Positions 53,827-63,938 are shown, numbered from the stretch's first letter. The stretch: 64,000 bases of DNA from an uncultured Collinsella sp. (GCA_902470695.1 CABRHH010000006.1:53802-117801), one strand, 5' to 3'. Numbers and translations are program-made. The notes: generated by a model not told the origin, from the sequence alone.

Positions 53827-55572
53827 TCAGGCGCCGGCGCGCTGGAGCTCCACCATACGCGCGAACATACCGCCGCGCGCCATGAGCTCCCTAGGGCCGC
53901 CCTGCTCCACCACCTTTCCCTCGGCGAGCACCACCACCTTGTCGGCAGCCTCCACGGTGCGCATCCGGTGCGCGATCACGATCACCGTCTTGCCCGCCAG
54001 CAACCGGGACAACGCACCTTGCACCTGCGTCTCGCTCTCCACGTCCAAGCTCGCGGTGGCCTCGTCCAGCAGAACGATGGGCGCACCCTTGAGCAACGCG
54101 CGGGCAATCGAGATGCGCTGCCGCTCACCGCCGGAAAGCCGGGAGCCGTTCTCGCCGATCATGGTGTCGTAGCCCTCCGGCAGGCGACGCATGAACTCGT
54201 CGCAGTTGGCCGCGCGTGCCGCTGCCCGCACCTCCTCATCGGTGGCATCCCGACGCCCAAGCCGGATATTGCCCATCACGGTGTCGTCGAACAGCAGGAC
54301 ATCTTGAAACACCACGGCGAAATCGCGCAGCAGCACCTCGGGGTCCACATGCGCCACGTCTACGCCGCCCACGGTGATGCGGCCGGCATCGGCATCCCAG
54401 AACCGCGCTGCCAGGCGCGTGCAGGTCGACTTGCCTGAACCGCTCGGGCCCACAAGCGCCGTCACCTCGCCCTCTCGCGCCGTAAAGCTCACATCGCGCA
54501 GCACCTGCACGCCCGCACGCCCATCCTCGCCTGCGCCGTATCCGAAGGAAACATGCTCGAAGCGCACATCGTGTCCGTGCGGGGAATACTCAGTCGAGCC
54601 GCCAGCCACGGGCTCCTCAGTGATCTGGCGCATGCGCCGTGCCGAGTTTCGAGCCGCGAACAGCTCGGCCACCAGCATGAGGCACTGGTCGAAGGGCGCA
54701 TACAGACGGCTCGCCATAAGCAGGTAGGCGAACAGCACCATGAAGTCGGCCTCCCCCGCCGCGACCTGCGCCGCACCCTCTGCCAGCGTGGTTGCCAAAC
54801 CCAGGCGCAACACCACAAACGCCAGGTTCACCACCAGCCCGTTTGCCAGCTCCGAGCGCGTCTGCGCCCGCTCGGCGGCATCGATGCGCGCACCGAGCGC
54901 GCCCAGGTAGCGCTCCTCTTGGTTGGAGGCCCTGATCTCGCGCACGCAGTCCAAGGTTTCCTGGATGTGCGACGACACGCCGACCGCCTCCGCACGCGCG
55001 CGGCGGATGACCGGCTCCAGTGGCCGCCTGGTTGCGAACAGCAGGGCAAACGCCACCGGAACGCTCCAAAAGGCAGCGATCGTCAACCGCGCGTTGAAGG
55101 CGAGTGAGCCGACGAACACTACCGCGGTGGACACGACCGCGCCGAACAGCATCCCCAGCACGTGGCTGTAGGCATGCTCCATGATGCGGACGTCGCCCAA
55201 AATGGTCTCGGTGAGGTCGGCCAGGTCACGGCGGCCGAAAAACGACAGGGGCAGCCGGCGCAGGCGTTCGGCCAACTCGATCCGCTGCTGCCCGCACTCC
55301 CGGTAAAACGCCCGGTAGGTATGGGAATACTGCTGCCAGAACGCCACGAACAGCACGGCGACAAACACCGCGAGCGCCGCCGCATAGGGCGCGAGCGCGG
55401 GCAGCGGAGCGACTGAAACAAGGGTGTCCATGAACGCATCCATAGCCAGGAAAAGCGAACCCACGCCGGCCATGATCACCAGGTTCGCCGCCGCCGTCCA
55501 CAGGGTACCGCGCAGCACATGGCGCACGCCCGCATCGCTTAACGCATAGGTCTTCTTGAATGAGGCGAACAT
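53827..55572 (-). CDS. ABC half-transporter, second of a heterodimeric pair
   Basis: The protein has 581 residues. Six-helix permease domain (N-terminal half), then the ATPase with Walker [10 protein letters not shown], signature [15 protein letters not shown], and Walker [16 protein letters not shown] at 55572 is one base beyond the stop of its partner, and its SD (AAAGGAGG) lies inside the partner's 3' end, so they are coupled. Family resembles YbtQ/IrtB-type siderophore or multidrug transporters. Confidence 0.9.
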   Translation of the reverse strand: MFASFKKTYALSDAGVRHVLRGTLWTAAANLVIMAGVGSLFLAMDAFMDTLVSVAPLPALAPYAAALAVFVAVLFVAFWQQYSHTYRAFYRECGQQRIELAERLRRLPLSFFGRRDLADLTETILGDVRIMEHAYSHVLGMLFGAVVSTAVVFVGSLAFNARLTIAAFWSVPVAFALLFATRRPLEPVIRRARAEAVGVSSHIQETLDCVREIRASNQEERYLGALGARIDAAERAQTRSELANGLVVNLAFVVLRLGLATTLAEGAAQVAAGEADFMVLFAYLLMASRLYAPFDQCLMLVAELFAARNSARRMRQITEEPVAGGSTEYSPHGHDVRFEHVSFGYGAGEDGRAGVQVLRDVSFTAREGEVTALVGPSGSGKSTCTRLAARFWDADAGRITVGGVDVAHVDPEVLLRDFAVVFQDVLLFDDTVMGNIRLGRRDATDEEVRAAARAANCDEFMRRLPEGYDTMIGENGSRLSGGERQRISIARALLKGAPIVLLDEATASLDVESETQVQGALSRLLAGKTVIVIAHRMRTVEAADKVVVLAEGKVVEQGGPRELMARGGMFARMVELQRAGA

Positions 55573-55573
55573 G

Positions 55574-57511
55574 CTACGCCTCGCCTCCTTTCATCGGGGT
55601 CGCCGTAGCGGCACCGGCAGACGCCGCCGTGCCGCGTGGCCCATCCGCATCATCCGACGGCACCGCGCCACCGGCCCGCGTGGCGGCGGCACCGGCATCA
55701 TCCGCGGGCACCGGCTCTTCCGCACGCGGTGCCCGGGCGATCTTCCACCGGGCGGCCCGCTCGTAGTCGGCCCACATGCGTGCATACAGACCGCCCGCTG
55801 CCAACAGCTCCCCATGCGTGCCCTGCTCGACCACGTGCCCCGCATCGAACACGACGATCAGGTCGGCCGAGACCACGGTGGAGAGCCGATGCGCGATCAT
55901 GATGGTGGTGCGCCCCGCGCACAGGTGCGCGAACGCCCGCTGGATGAGCGCCTCGTTTTCCGGATCGGCAAAGGCGGTGGCTTCGTCCAGCACCACCACC
56001 GGCGCATCCTTCAGGATGGCCCGCGCGAGCGCCACGCGCTGCACCTCCCCGCCGGACAGATACGCCCCACCCGGCCCCAGCAGGGTATCGAGCCCCTGCG
56101 GCAACTTGGCCACGATGTCGTCGCATTGCGCGGCCGCCAGCGCCCGACGCACGTCCTCATCGCTCGCGTCGGGTCGAGCGGCGCGCACGTTGTCGGCCAG
56201 GCTCTGGGCAAAAAGACGATTCGCCTGGAAGACGAAGGCCACCTGGCCCATGAGGTCGTGTGCGTCCATCTGGCGCACGTCCGCGCCGCCCACGCGCACC
56301 GCGCCCGTATCGACATCCCAAAACCGCGGCACCAAGCTCGCGCAGGTCGATTTGCCGCCGCCCGAGGGCCCCACGAACGCCACGGTAGAACCTGCCGGCA
56401 CGGCAATGCTCACGTGCTCGAGCGCCGGCGTCGTCGCCCCCTCATAGGTGAACCCCACGTCCTCGAAGCGCACCTCGGCGCCGCACGCCGGCTGGGGCTC
56501 GGCGCTCGCCGGCAACTCGGGCGCATCGAGCACTGCCGAAGCATTCTCCAGGGCATCGGTTGCCACCTGCACCCCCTCGCCCATGAACATCAGTTTCGTC
56601 ATGGCCGTAGGCACCAGCGCGGAGAACACCGCGTAGAAGGCGAAGTTGGTGGCGAAGCGGACCAGGTCGGTCTCGCCCGGCGCCAGCAGGATGGCCGCCG
56701 GCACCAGGAACACCACCAAGCCGTTGAGTGCCGTGAGCTGCAGCGTTTGCGGCCCTTGGCAAAAGTGCACCGCGTAGTCCTCGGCCAGATGGGCGTAGTC
56801 GGCAATGGCATCGTGGAAGGCCTTGAACGAGTGAACCGTCTGCTGGAACACCTTCACGACCGGGATGCCGCGCACATACTCGGTGCCCGCTTTGTTCATG
56901 CGTGTAAGCGAGGCCTGGTAGCGCCGCATAAACGCCATGCCCTCGCCGGACATCATCTTCGTCAGGCACGCGAACGACACCGCGATCGCCACCGCGCAGG
57001 CAAGTCCCAGCCGCCAATCGAAGACGGCAAGCAGCGCGAGCATCCCCGCAACCATCGCCACCGATCCGACCGAATCGGGCAGGTTGTGGGCAATGAGGGT
57101 CTCGGTTGCCGCCGCGCACCCGTCGATGCGCCGACGCAGTTCTCCGGTGGCGTGCATGGAGAAGTATCCGAGCGGCACGCGCATCAGATGCGCCGTCGTG
57201 GCCTTGCGCATGGTGGATGCGCACCGGAAGGCCGCCAGATGCGTACACATGAGTGCGGCGAAATACAGCGCGATCGACGCAGCCGACGCGCCGACAGCCG
57301 CCCAACCGTATGCCGCGATCCCCTCAGCGCGCGACCACTGGGGCGCCACCGCAATCAGGTCGCGCGCAGCAAGCCAGATGCAGATGAACGGAATAAAAGA
57401 CACCAGCATCGAAATCGCCGACAACCCGCAGCCCACGTAGACGAGCGCCCGACGCGCACCCGCAAACGCCAGAAGCCGCGCGATACCTCCCGCCCGTTGC
57501 TCCTTGGCCAT
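55574..57511 (-). CDS. ABC half-transporter, first of a heterodimeric pair
   Basis: The protein has 645 residues. The start MAKEQRAGGIARLL at 57511 follows AAGGAGG. Permease domain, then ATPase with Walker A GPSGGGKST, signature YLSGGEVQRVALARAI and Walker B VVVLDEATAFAD (the usual SLD Ser-Leu is replaced by Phe-Ala). A C-terminal Ala/Pro-rich tail of about 40 residues is extra. Resembles YbtP/IrtA-type. Divergent from the AraC regulator. Confidence 0.9.
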   Translation of the reverse strand: MAKEQRAGGIARLLAFAGARRALVYVGCGLSAISMLVSFIPFICIWLAARDLIAVAPQWSRAEGIAAYGWAAVGASAASIALYFAALMCTHLAAFRCASTMRKATTAHLMRVPLGYFSMHATGELRRRIDGCAAATETLIAHNLPDSVGSVAMVAGMLALLAVFDWRLGLACAVAIAVSFACLTKMMSGEGMAFMRRYQASLTRMNKAGTEYVRGIPVVKVFQQTVHSFKAFHDAIADYAHLAEDYAVHFCQGPQTLQLTALNGLVVFLVPAAILLAPGETDLVRFATNFAFYAVFSALVPTAMTKLMFMGEGVQVATDALENASAVLDAPELPASAEPQPACGAEVRFEDVGFTYEGATTPALEHVSIAVPAGSTVAFVGPSGGGKSTCASLVPRFWDVDTGAVRVGGADVRQMDAHDLMGQVAFVFQANRLFAQSLADNVRAARPDASDEDVRRALAAAQCDDIVAKLPQGLDTLLGPGGAYLSGGEVQRVALARAILKDAPVVVLDEATAFADPENEALIQRAFAHLCAGRTTIMIAHRLSTVVSADLIVVFDAGHVVEQGTHGELLAAGGLYARMWADYERAARWKIARAPRAEEPVPADDAGAAATRAGGAVPSDDADGPRGTAASAGAATATPMKGGEA

Positions 57512-57644
57512 ATCGTCCTCCTTCAAGTGGAACAGAATTGTTAGACGATATAAACTTATGGCAACCGGACTCTCCGTTGCGGAAGCATCGGGGCTTTCCG
57601 GACGAACGCGCATGCCCGCTGGACGATTTCGAAAGGAGGGGCCG

Positions 57645-58700
57645 ATGGCGCCCGATATTCCCCACGAGCTGCAATCGCTGTTCGTCCCCCAGTTCGAGCA
57701 GCTCGGTGCGACGCTGCACACCGATGGAGCCTGCTGCACCATGCGGACAGACTCCCCCATAGCCCACGGTCGCGCCTGCGCCGTTGCCGCCGGCCCCTGG
57801 TGTTTGGTGATGGACTATGCGTTCATAGCGCGACAGACCATGCGCTTCGTCGAAAGTCCCGTCTGCGCATACGCCGGTTTCTGCATCGCCTCCGAGGCGA
57901 TGCTGCCGCAGATGGACGCGGCCACGTATCGGCCGATCGGGCAGATACCGCAAGGGCACCTGTTCTCCTTTCGGGAGCATGCCGGTGCGCGGCGCGCCCA
58001 GCTGTTCGAGGGCAACCTGTACCGTGCCCGCTGCATCTGCCTGCTCCCCGAATTCTTCGATGATCTTGAGCGGCGCTGGCACGGCGAGTTCGGCGGCCTG
58101 TTCGACGCACTCGGCTCGCCCTGCGGTGCGCAGACCGCCCAGGCGGCCCTGCGCATCCTCCCCCGCCTGCAGCCGCAGCCGGGGACAGGAAGCGCGCTCG
58201 CCCTGCACGGGTACGCCGAGCTGCTCGCCTCCGAGCTGGCTGCCTGCGCCCACCCGCGCGCAGTGGATGAGGGCAGCGTGGTGGCGTTGGCCGCAGAAGA
58301 CGCAGCGCCGGCACCGGACAGCAGGGCAGCAGGGCGAGCGGCCGTCGGCGGCCCGGCAGACGCCCGCGCTGCAGGCCCCGATGCTGTCGCGCTCATCGAG
58401 CGGCTGGATGCATACGTACGCGCGCATCTGGATGAACCGCTCACCATCGACCGCCTCGCCCAAACGCTGTTTGTCAGCCGCTCGACGCTCTGCGCCGCAG
58501 CGCAGGCAGCAGACGGTATGGGTGTGGCGACCCGGATCCGCGCTCTGCGGCTCGCCCGCGCCCGCAGCCTGCTGCGCGACCGGCGACTCACCGTCGAGGA
58601 GGTGGCGCGGCGCGTGGGCTATCCGCGCGCCACCTCCTTCACCGCCGCCTTCACCCGTGCCTACGGCCTTCCGCCCAGCGCCTGGCGCCGCAGCGAGTAG
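57645..58700 (+). CDS. AraC-family regulator of the ABC pair
   Basis: The protein has 351 residues. The start MAPDIPHELQSLF at 57645 follows AAAGGAGGGG; longer upstream frames lack an SD. The N-terminal sensor is unlike cupins I know. The C-terminal double HTH includes LTIDRLAQTLFVSRSTL and LTVEEVARRVGYPRATSFTAAFTRAYGLPPSAWRR. It is divergent from the ABC genes across 133 bp (with GATATAAACT as a possible -10), the YbtA-like layout. An Ala-rich linker joins the two parts. Confidence 0.88.
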   Translation: MAPDIPHELQSLFVPQFEQLGATLHTDGACCTMRTDSPIAHGRACAVAAGPWCLVMDYAFIARQTMRFVESPVCAYAGFCIASEAMLPQMDAATYRPIGQIPQGHLFSFREHAGARRAQLFEGNLYRARCICLLPEFFDDLERRWHGEFGGLFDALGSPCGAQTAQAALRILPRLQPQPGTGSALALHGYAELLASELAACAHPRAVDEGSVVALAAEDAAPAPDSRAAGRAAVGGPADARAAGPDAVALIERLDAYVRAHLDEPLTIDRLAQTLFVSRSTLCAAAQAADGMGVATRIRALRLARARSLLRDRRLTVEEVARRVGYPRATSFTAAFTRAYGLPPSAWRRSE

Positions 58701-58701
58701 G

Positions 58702-60276
58702 CTACGCCGGCCTCCGACGCACCCAGGCAGCCCAGCTCGCGGCCACCGCCAGAACCGCCATGGCCGCCGCTGCCGCGATGAGCGCGGCGGGCACATGGTC
58801 AAAGGCGATGCCGCACACCAGCTGCCCGAGTGGCATAGCCACGTTCGCGCAGCTCATGAACAGGGCGATGACCTTCCCCTGCAGGGTGTGGGGCGTCTCG
58901 GCCTGCAAGGCACCCAAGATCATCACCGACACCAGGCTGCAGGCGGCCATCACCACGCCCACCGACGCCACTAGCGCTGTGAACACCGCAGCCGCGGGCA
59001 GCGCACCCTGCAACGCAAGCGCCCCGGCAAGCAGCCCGATCGCCGCCGCGGCGCACGCCATGTAGCGCGGGGCACGCGAGGCGGGAAACGCATGCGGCCA
59101 CACCGCCATCAGCGACCCGCCGATCAGGCCGCCAACCCCCAGAGCCCCCTGCGCAATCGAGGTGTAGGTGCTCCCCATTCCCAACGTGATCGTCACGATG
59201 TAGGGGATGCCCGTGACGATGAAGGCGCCGCCGAACAGGTTGATGAACGTGGCCACCGCGATGTAGCCGATGAAGGTGGGACGCGCACGCAGGAACCCCG
59301 CCGCCTCCGCCACGTCTGAGCGCACCGTTGCAAGCACCCCTGCCCGCACGTCGCTGCACACGCGGACGGGCTCCTCCAGCCGCATGAACAGCGCCGCGAC
59401 CCCCGCGGCGCCGGCGAACGCGAGCGCGCAGGCGAGCGCCACGGGAGCAAGGCCCCATGCCCCATACAGCACCGCGCCCGCAACGGGGCCGGCCAGCGTG
59501 GTGATCATGCCCACCTGGCTCACCATCGCAACACCGCGCGGCACCTCCTGCGATGGCAGGGCGAACGGCACCGTCGACTGGATCGTGGGCTGGAAGATCG
59601 CCTGGGCCATAAAGGACGCCACCACCGCGCCGACGATCGCCGGGACCGAGGACACCGCTTCAGCTGAGACCACGAACAGCGCCATGGCAAGCGCCAGCAC
59701 GACATCGACCGCCATCACCACGCGGCGCTTGCTGAGCCTGTCCGCCATCACACCGCCCACCGGCGCGAGCAGCGTTGCCGGGATGAATCCGCAAGCAACC
59801 GTGATGCCGAACAGCGTGCCCGAGCCCGTTTCCATCAGTAGGTGCAAGGGCAGCACGAACTGCAGCATCTCCTGTCCCAGCAGCGAGCAGAACTGCACCG
59901 CAATCACCGCCGCGAACGCGCTTTTGCGGATGGGGTGTGCGGCGGCGGTTGGGCCCGGGTCGGCAATCGATGCGGCGGCGGTTGGGCCCGGGTCGGCAAT
60001 CGATGCGGCGGCGGACAGGGCTGGATCGGCGATAGGCGCCTCGGCGGTCCGGTCTTCATCGGCGACAGACGCACCTGCGGTCAGGTCGGTGTCGGCGGCC
60101 ACCACGGCTGCGATCCGGTCCGGGCCTGCAATCGCCGTACCTGCAGACGGGTCCGGGTTGGCGACGGCCGCGTCTGCAGGTGAGTCCAGGTCGGCGGTCA
60201 TCACACCTTCATCTGGCGCACCGGCGACCGTCACGGCAACACATTCCACCCCTTCGTTCCCCTCTTGTCGTTTCAT
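58702..60276 (-). CDS. MFS transporter with an N-terminal tandem-repeat extension
   Basis: The protein has 524 residues. Residues 1-110 are an acidic Ala-rich repeat of an 11-residue unit like ADPGPTAAASI. The MFS domain follows with twelve helices and the loop motif GGVMADRLSKRRVVM. It is an exporter-type MFS, perhaps for drugs or siderophores. ATG at 60276 follows AAAGGA. An ATACAT-ATGTAT operator upstream matches the site before the TetR gene. Convergent with AraC. Confidence 0.88.
   Translation of the reverse strand: MKRQEGNEGVECVAVTVAGAPDEGVMTADLDSPADAAVANPDPSAGTAIAGPDRIAAVVAADTDLTAGASVADEDRTAEAPIADPALSAAASIADPGPTAAASIADPGPTAAAHPIRKSAFAAVIAVQFCSLLGQEMLQFVLPLHLLMETGSGTLFGITVACGFIPATLLAPVGGVMADRLSKRRVVMAVDVVLALAMALFVVSAEAVSSVPAIVGAVVASFMAQAIFQPTIQSTVPFALPSQEVPRGVAMVSQVGMITTLAGPVAGAVLYGAWGLAPVALACALAFAGAAGVAALFMRLEEPVRVCSDVRAGVLATVRSDVAEAAGFLRARPTFIGYIAVATFINLFGGAFIVTGIPYIVTITLGMGSTYTSIAQGALGVGGLIGGSLMAVWPHAFPASRAPRYMACAAAAIGLLAGALALQGALPAAAVFTALVASVGVVMAACSLVSVMILGALQAETPHTLQGKVIALFMSCANVAMPLGQLVCGIAFDHVPAALIAAAAAMAVLAVAASWAAWVRRRPA
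59941..60039. repeat. 33-bp tandem repeat in the MFS coding region
   Basis: The unit starting GGCGGCGGTTGGGCCCGGGT repeats exactly at 59941-59973 and 59974-60006, then decays at 60007-60039 and further to about 60180. It encodes the 11-residue N-terminal repeats and keeps the frame. Confidence 0.85.
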
Positions 60277-60289
60277 CGTCTATCCTTTC

Positions 60290-60310
60290 ATACATTCGGT
60301 TGGTATGTAT
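60290..60310. promoter_or_regulatory. TetR-type operator upstream of the MFS gene
   Basis: ATACAT (60290-60295) and ATGTAT (60305-60310) form perfect arms. TTGGTATGTATC is shared with the site upstream of the TetR gene, suggesting that TetR controls both. Confidence 0.6.
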
Positions 60311-60421
60311 CTTGACGCGAGAAAAGGCCGCTCGTCAGCGGCCTCGTCCCGCGGGTGCTTGCTATCGGCCCTTGATCGGCTCCGGCGCAGCACGCCCGCG
60401 CTCAGCCTTTTCCGGCTCGAC

Positions 60422-61261
60422 TCATTCCGGCGCAGCACGCCCGCGTTCAGCTTTCTCAAGCTCAGCCTGCTCCGCCTCGGCCTGCCTCAGCTCAGCGCGC
60501 CCGTATCTACCCTGCTCCGGCTCAACCTGCCCCGACTCAGTGTGTTCCCGCTCGGCACATCCCAAGCCGCCCGCGTCTCCCGAGCAGCTCTCCTGCTGGG
60601 GCACCTCCCCCGCATCGCACGTATCGCATGCCTCGCGCACGTGACACGCCGGATCGGTGAAGTTCACCGCCAGCCCCATACGATGCACGAGCAGCTGCAG
60701 GAACTCCGCACGGCGCTGCAGCTCCTCGGGCGTCCCCGGATAGAACAGCGGCGTGCACCACAGGTTGCCCAACAGGCTCACTACCTCGGCGAGCTCGCGC
60801 GGATACTCGGTTTGGATGGTGCCGTCGGCCGCACCCTGCACGATGGCGGGCTCCAGGAACCGATGCGCCGACACCGCGAACACGTCGCGGAACTCCATAC
60901 CGAGCAACCGGGCGTTCTTGATCGGGTCGCACGACGGCTCCGAGCGCCGGAACAGTTCGGTCTGCATGCCGTTGGCTGGCTCGTCGTAGAGGCGCTGAAC
61001 CTTCTCCAGGCCCGTCAGGCTGCGGTCGGCCATGATGCGCTCAAGCTGGCGCACGCTCGGTTCCAGCATGCGGTCCACGGCCGCTTCGAAGATCTCCTCC
61101 TTCGACTTGAAATGGTGGTATACGGCGCCCTTGGTCAGCCCGCCCAGGTTGTCCACGATATCCTGCATGGTCGTGTGGTCGTAGCCGCGCTCCATGAACA
61201 GCTCCACCGACACGTCCAAGATCCGCGCCACGGTGTCCTCGGGATGCTTGTTGCGCGCCAT
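60422..61261 (-). CDS. TetR-family repressor with an acidic/Gln-rich C-terminal tail
   Basis: The protein has 279 residues. The start MARNKHPEDTVARILDVS at 61261 is five bases after GAGGAGG. HTH: RGYDHTTMQDIVDNLGGLTKGAVYHHFKSKEEIF. About 75 extra C-terminal residues are Glu/Gln/Ala-rich (EQGRYGRAELRQAEAEQAELE), beyond a normal TetR size of about 200. A 20-bp direct repeat spans the stop codon region (60381-60400 and 60426-60445), suggesting tail growth by duplication. It sits upstream of and in line with the MFS gene. Confidence 0.9.
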   Translation of the reverse strand: MARNKHPEDTVARILDVSVELFMERGYDHTTMQDIVDNLGGLTKGAVYHHFKSKEEIFEAAVDRMLEPSVRQLERIMADRSLTGLEKVQRLYDEPANGMQTELFRRSEPSCDPIKNARLLGMEFRDVFAVSAHRFLEPAIVQGAADGTIQTEYPRELAEVVSLLGNLWCTPLFYPGTPEELQRRAEFLQLLVHRMGLAVNFTDPACHVREACDTCDAGEVPQQESCSGDAGGLGCAEREHTESGQVEPEQGRYGRAELRQAEAEQAELEKAERGRAAPE

Positions 61262-61287
61262 GGGAGCCTCCTCGCGTTCAGTCTGAA

Positions 61288-61304
61288 ACATACTTTTGGT
61301 ATGT
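61288..61304. promoter_or_regulatory. TetR autoregulatory operator
   Basis: ACATACTTTTGGTATGT has 6-bp arms (ACATAC / GTATGT) around TTTTG, 27 bp before the TetR ATG. Confidence 0.7.
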
Positions 61305-61470
61305 ATCCTAGCACAGACACGTGCGCCGTGCGACATGCAGCGCGGCATCCGGGCAACACTCCGCGATGGCCGGCAACCAACGAGCGCTGTGCGTAAACGC
61401 TGTCCCGCGCGCACTCCCACCACCGGCATTGGGTATAGTGGATGGCATACACGATGCTGAGGAGGCACCT

Positions 61471-62178
61471 ATGCAAGACGGACCCATCCAGGCGCCCGAG
61501 ACCCGCGAGATCTCGCCCTTCGACCCCGCGCGCGACCACAGCGCGCATCTTTCTCGCCGTACGTACAACCTGCTCATGGGCGCGCTCATCGCCCTCGGCT
61601 TCGTGGTGATGGGAGCCTGCGCGGCGCTCGCGACCACCCCCGGGTTCCTGCTTGCGATCTACGAGCATTGGCTGCCCGTCACCATCGGGTCGTTCGCGGC
61701 GAGCATCGCCGGCATCTTCGTCATCTCCGCAGGCATGAAACGCGAGGGCTACGGAATGGCGCTTGCCGGATACGGGCTCGTCATCCTGTCCATGGGGTTC
61801 ACCACCGGCCTCATCCTGCCCGCCTACGACATCCCCAGCATCGCGAACGCCTTCGTGGGCACCGCGATCATCGCTGCGCTGTTCATGCTGCTGGGCGTCA
61901 CGTACCCGCAGGTGTTCGTGAGCCTGTACGGCGTCGCGGCAGTCGGCCTGGGCGCGGTGCTGCTCATCAGCGTCATCGGCATCTTCATGGGTGCCCCTAT
62001 GGCCTGGCTCGACTACGTGGTCGTGCTGCTGTTCTGCGGATTCATCGGCTTCGACACCTACCGCGCCCAGCAGTGCGAGCCCACAGTGAAGATGGCCATC
62101 TTCAACGCCGTCGAGATCTGGCTGGACCTGCTGAACGTCTTCATCCGCATCCTGTCGATTGTCGGGCGCCGCAACTAA
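61471..62178 (+). CDS. BI-1 (Bax inhibitor-1/YbhL) family membrane protein
   Basis: The protein has 235 residues. Seven or so hydrophobic helices, ending FCGFIGFDTYRAQQ and FNAVEIWLDLLNVFIRILSIVGRRN, the family's C-terminal signature. Bacterial members are thought to be pH-sensitive calcium channels, from work on one homologue. ATG at 61471 follows GGAGG by five bases. Monocistronic with a terminator at 62211. Confidence 0.92.
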   Translation: MQDGPIQAPETREISPFDPARDHSAHLSRRTYNLLMGALIALGFVVMGACAALATTPGFLLAIYEHWLPVTIGSFAASIAGIFVISAGMKREGYGMALAGYGLVILSMGFTTGLILPAYDIPSIANAFVGTAIIAALFMLLGVTYPQVFVSLYGVAAVGLGAVLLISVIGIFMGAPMAWLDYVVVLLFCGFIGFDTYRAQQCEPTVKMAIFNAVEIWLDLLNVFIRILSIVGRRN

Positions 62179-62210
62179 CTACCTTGCCCGCACATCCCCG
62201 TCGTTCGCTG

Positions 62211-62248
62211 ACGCGCCGTTCGGCCTCCACGCCGAGCGGCGCGTTTTA
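62211..62248 (+). terminator. Terminator after the BI-1 gene
   Basis: ACGCGCCGTTCGGC (62211-62224) pairs with GCCGAGCGGCGCGT (62231-62244), one T:G pair, then TTTTAT. Confidence 0.85.
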
Positions 62249-62297
62249 TATGCAATGTTTGTCGGCGCCCTATGAGCCCGCAGATGGAGCGCGGTGC

Positions 62298-63938
62298 CTA
62301 TTGCCCGGCATCCGCAGGCGCGCATAGCTCCGCCAGCGAAAACACCCGGTCGAACTGGTCGAGCTCGTCGGCACGGTGCACGGTGCAGAGCACCACTGCA
62401 TGCGGCAGCCGCTCACGCACCAACCGGTAGAACGCCCGGGAAGAGCCGCGATCAAGGCCGCTGGTGATCTCGTCGCACAGGAGCACATCGGGACGGGAGA
62501 TGATGCCGCGCGCAATGAGCACCTTCTGCTGCTCCCCGCCGGACAGTTTGTTTTTCATATCCCCCGGCATGAGCCCGTGCAGGTCCTCAACCGTACTCAC
62601 GATGTGACCCATCCCCAGCTCAGCAAGAATCGAAAGCACATCGTCCTCGCTGACATCCAATCCGGGATAGGCGATATTCTCCCACAGGGAGCGGTTGAAC
62701 AGCACGCTGCGCTGTGCGAGGTAGACTGGCCGGTGAAGCCCTGACGCCAACTCAATCGAGCCATCATGGGCCTGCAGTAGACCCGCCATGAGCTTTAGCA
62801 ACGTGCTCTTGCCTGAACCGTTGGGACCAGTGAGCGCATACAGCCCCGGTCTGTCGAAGCGGCAGCTTAGATGCTCGAGCTGCAGGGCGTTGCGCGGATA
62901 CGCAAAGGACAGGTCATGGATGGCGAGCAGCGGCTGCCCGTTTTTCGCGCCGCTCGCCAACGCGCCGGGGCTTGCCTCCTGCCCGCGTTCGGCTGACGGA
63001 GCCCCCTGTGCCTCCCTGCACAAACGCGACGTCTCTCCAAAGAGCTCCTTCAAGCCTGAGACAATCTTTCCCTGCATCTCGGCCAGCTGAAGGACCTGAC
63101 CGCCGATACCCGACAAGCTGATGATGGAATAGAGCAGAAGCAGCATAGTCGAGATGCCCCAGGCGCCCCGTTCGCCAGCAAATACGAGCATCGCCACGGC
63201 TGCCGAAGCCGCGACGATACCGCTCTGCAACATGAGCTCATGACGGTTCGTCACACGCTGTGCATCGGCATAGCTGCGCCGCTCCCGCTCTATCGCATCA
63301 TCCACACGCGCCCGTTCGTACTCCTGCGCATCGCTTGAGATAATGCTCTCGATTGTGTCGCAATACTCCTGCACCGCCTGCTGAGCGCGCGCACTCGCCT
63401 GCAAAGCCCGAGAGATGTTGGGCCGGTTCGCGCCCGCCAACCGCCACGAGAGATACGTGTACGCGAGCGCGGCTGCCACATACACCATGCCGGCGAGCGG
63501 CGCGGCAAACGACAGGAGCACGGTGTAGAGCACCGCCATGACCGCGATCTTGATCATGACGGTTGCAAGCAGCGTTTCCACATAGCGGCTTGCGAGGGAG
63601 ACCTCTTGAAGGTGACTCAGGATTTCGCCAGTTGGGTGCTCCAAGACATAGCTATACGGCCGCCGGGCAACCTCCCGCACGATCAGGCGCTTCGATGCGG
63701 AACGGACCCCCTGCAGCAGCCCATTGTTCAGCATGTCCACCACGGGCACGCACAGCACGCTCACCGCAAGAAGCACGAGAGCCTCACCTGCAGGGGTTGC
63801 ACCATCTACCAGGCTTCCCAGCAGGAGGGGCTGCAGGAAATAGCCCAGATAGCAGCACGCCATAGCAAGGAGCCGGACCGCTATGCGCCATACACCGATT
63901 TCTCGGAGAACACTGCACCAGAATGCCTTGGAGCTCAT
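62298..63938 (-). CDS. ABC half-transporter (exporter type)
   Basis: The protein has 546 residues. Six-helix permease, then Walker A TGPNGSGKST, signature KLSGGEQQKVLIARG, Walker B VLLCDEITSGLD. The ATPase is short and lacks the usual linker. ATG at 63938 is preceded by GGAGGAGG, which supports this start although the frame is open to the window edge. An Ala/Glu linker (AEIRCREAQGAPSAERGQ type) lies before the ATPase. Substrate unknown. The partner gene may lie just off the window. Confidence 0.88.
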   Translation of the reverse strand: MSSKAFWCSVLREIGVWRIAVRLLAMACCYLGYFLQPLLLGSLVDGATPAGEALVLLAVSVLCVPVVDMLNNGLLQGVRSASKRLIVREVARRPYSYVLEHPTGEILSHLQEVSLASRYVETLLATVMIKIAVMAVLYTVLLSFAAPLAGMVYVAAALAYTYLSWRLAGANRPNISRALQASARAQQAVQEYCDTIESIISSDAQEYERARVDDAIERERRSYADAQRVTNRHELMLQSGIVAASAAVAMLVFAGERGAWGISTMLLLLYSIISLSGIGGQVLQLAEMQGKIVSGLKELFGETSRLCREAQGAPSAERGQEASPGALASGAKNGQPLLAIHDLSFAYPRNALQLEHLSCRFDRPGLYALTGPNGSGKSTLLKLMAGLLQAHDGSIELASGLHRPVYLAQRSVLFNRSLWENIAYPGLDVSEDDVLSILAELGMGHIVSTVEDLHGLMPGDMKNKLSGGEQQKVLIARGIISRPDVLLCDEITSGLDRGSSRAFYRLVRERLPHAVVLCTVHRADELDQFDRVFSLAELCAPADAGQ

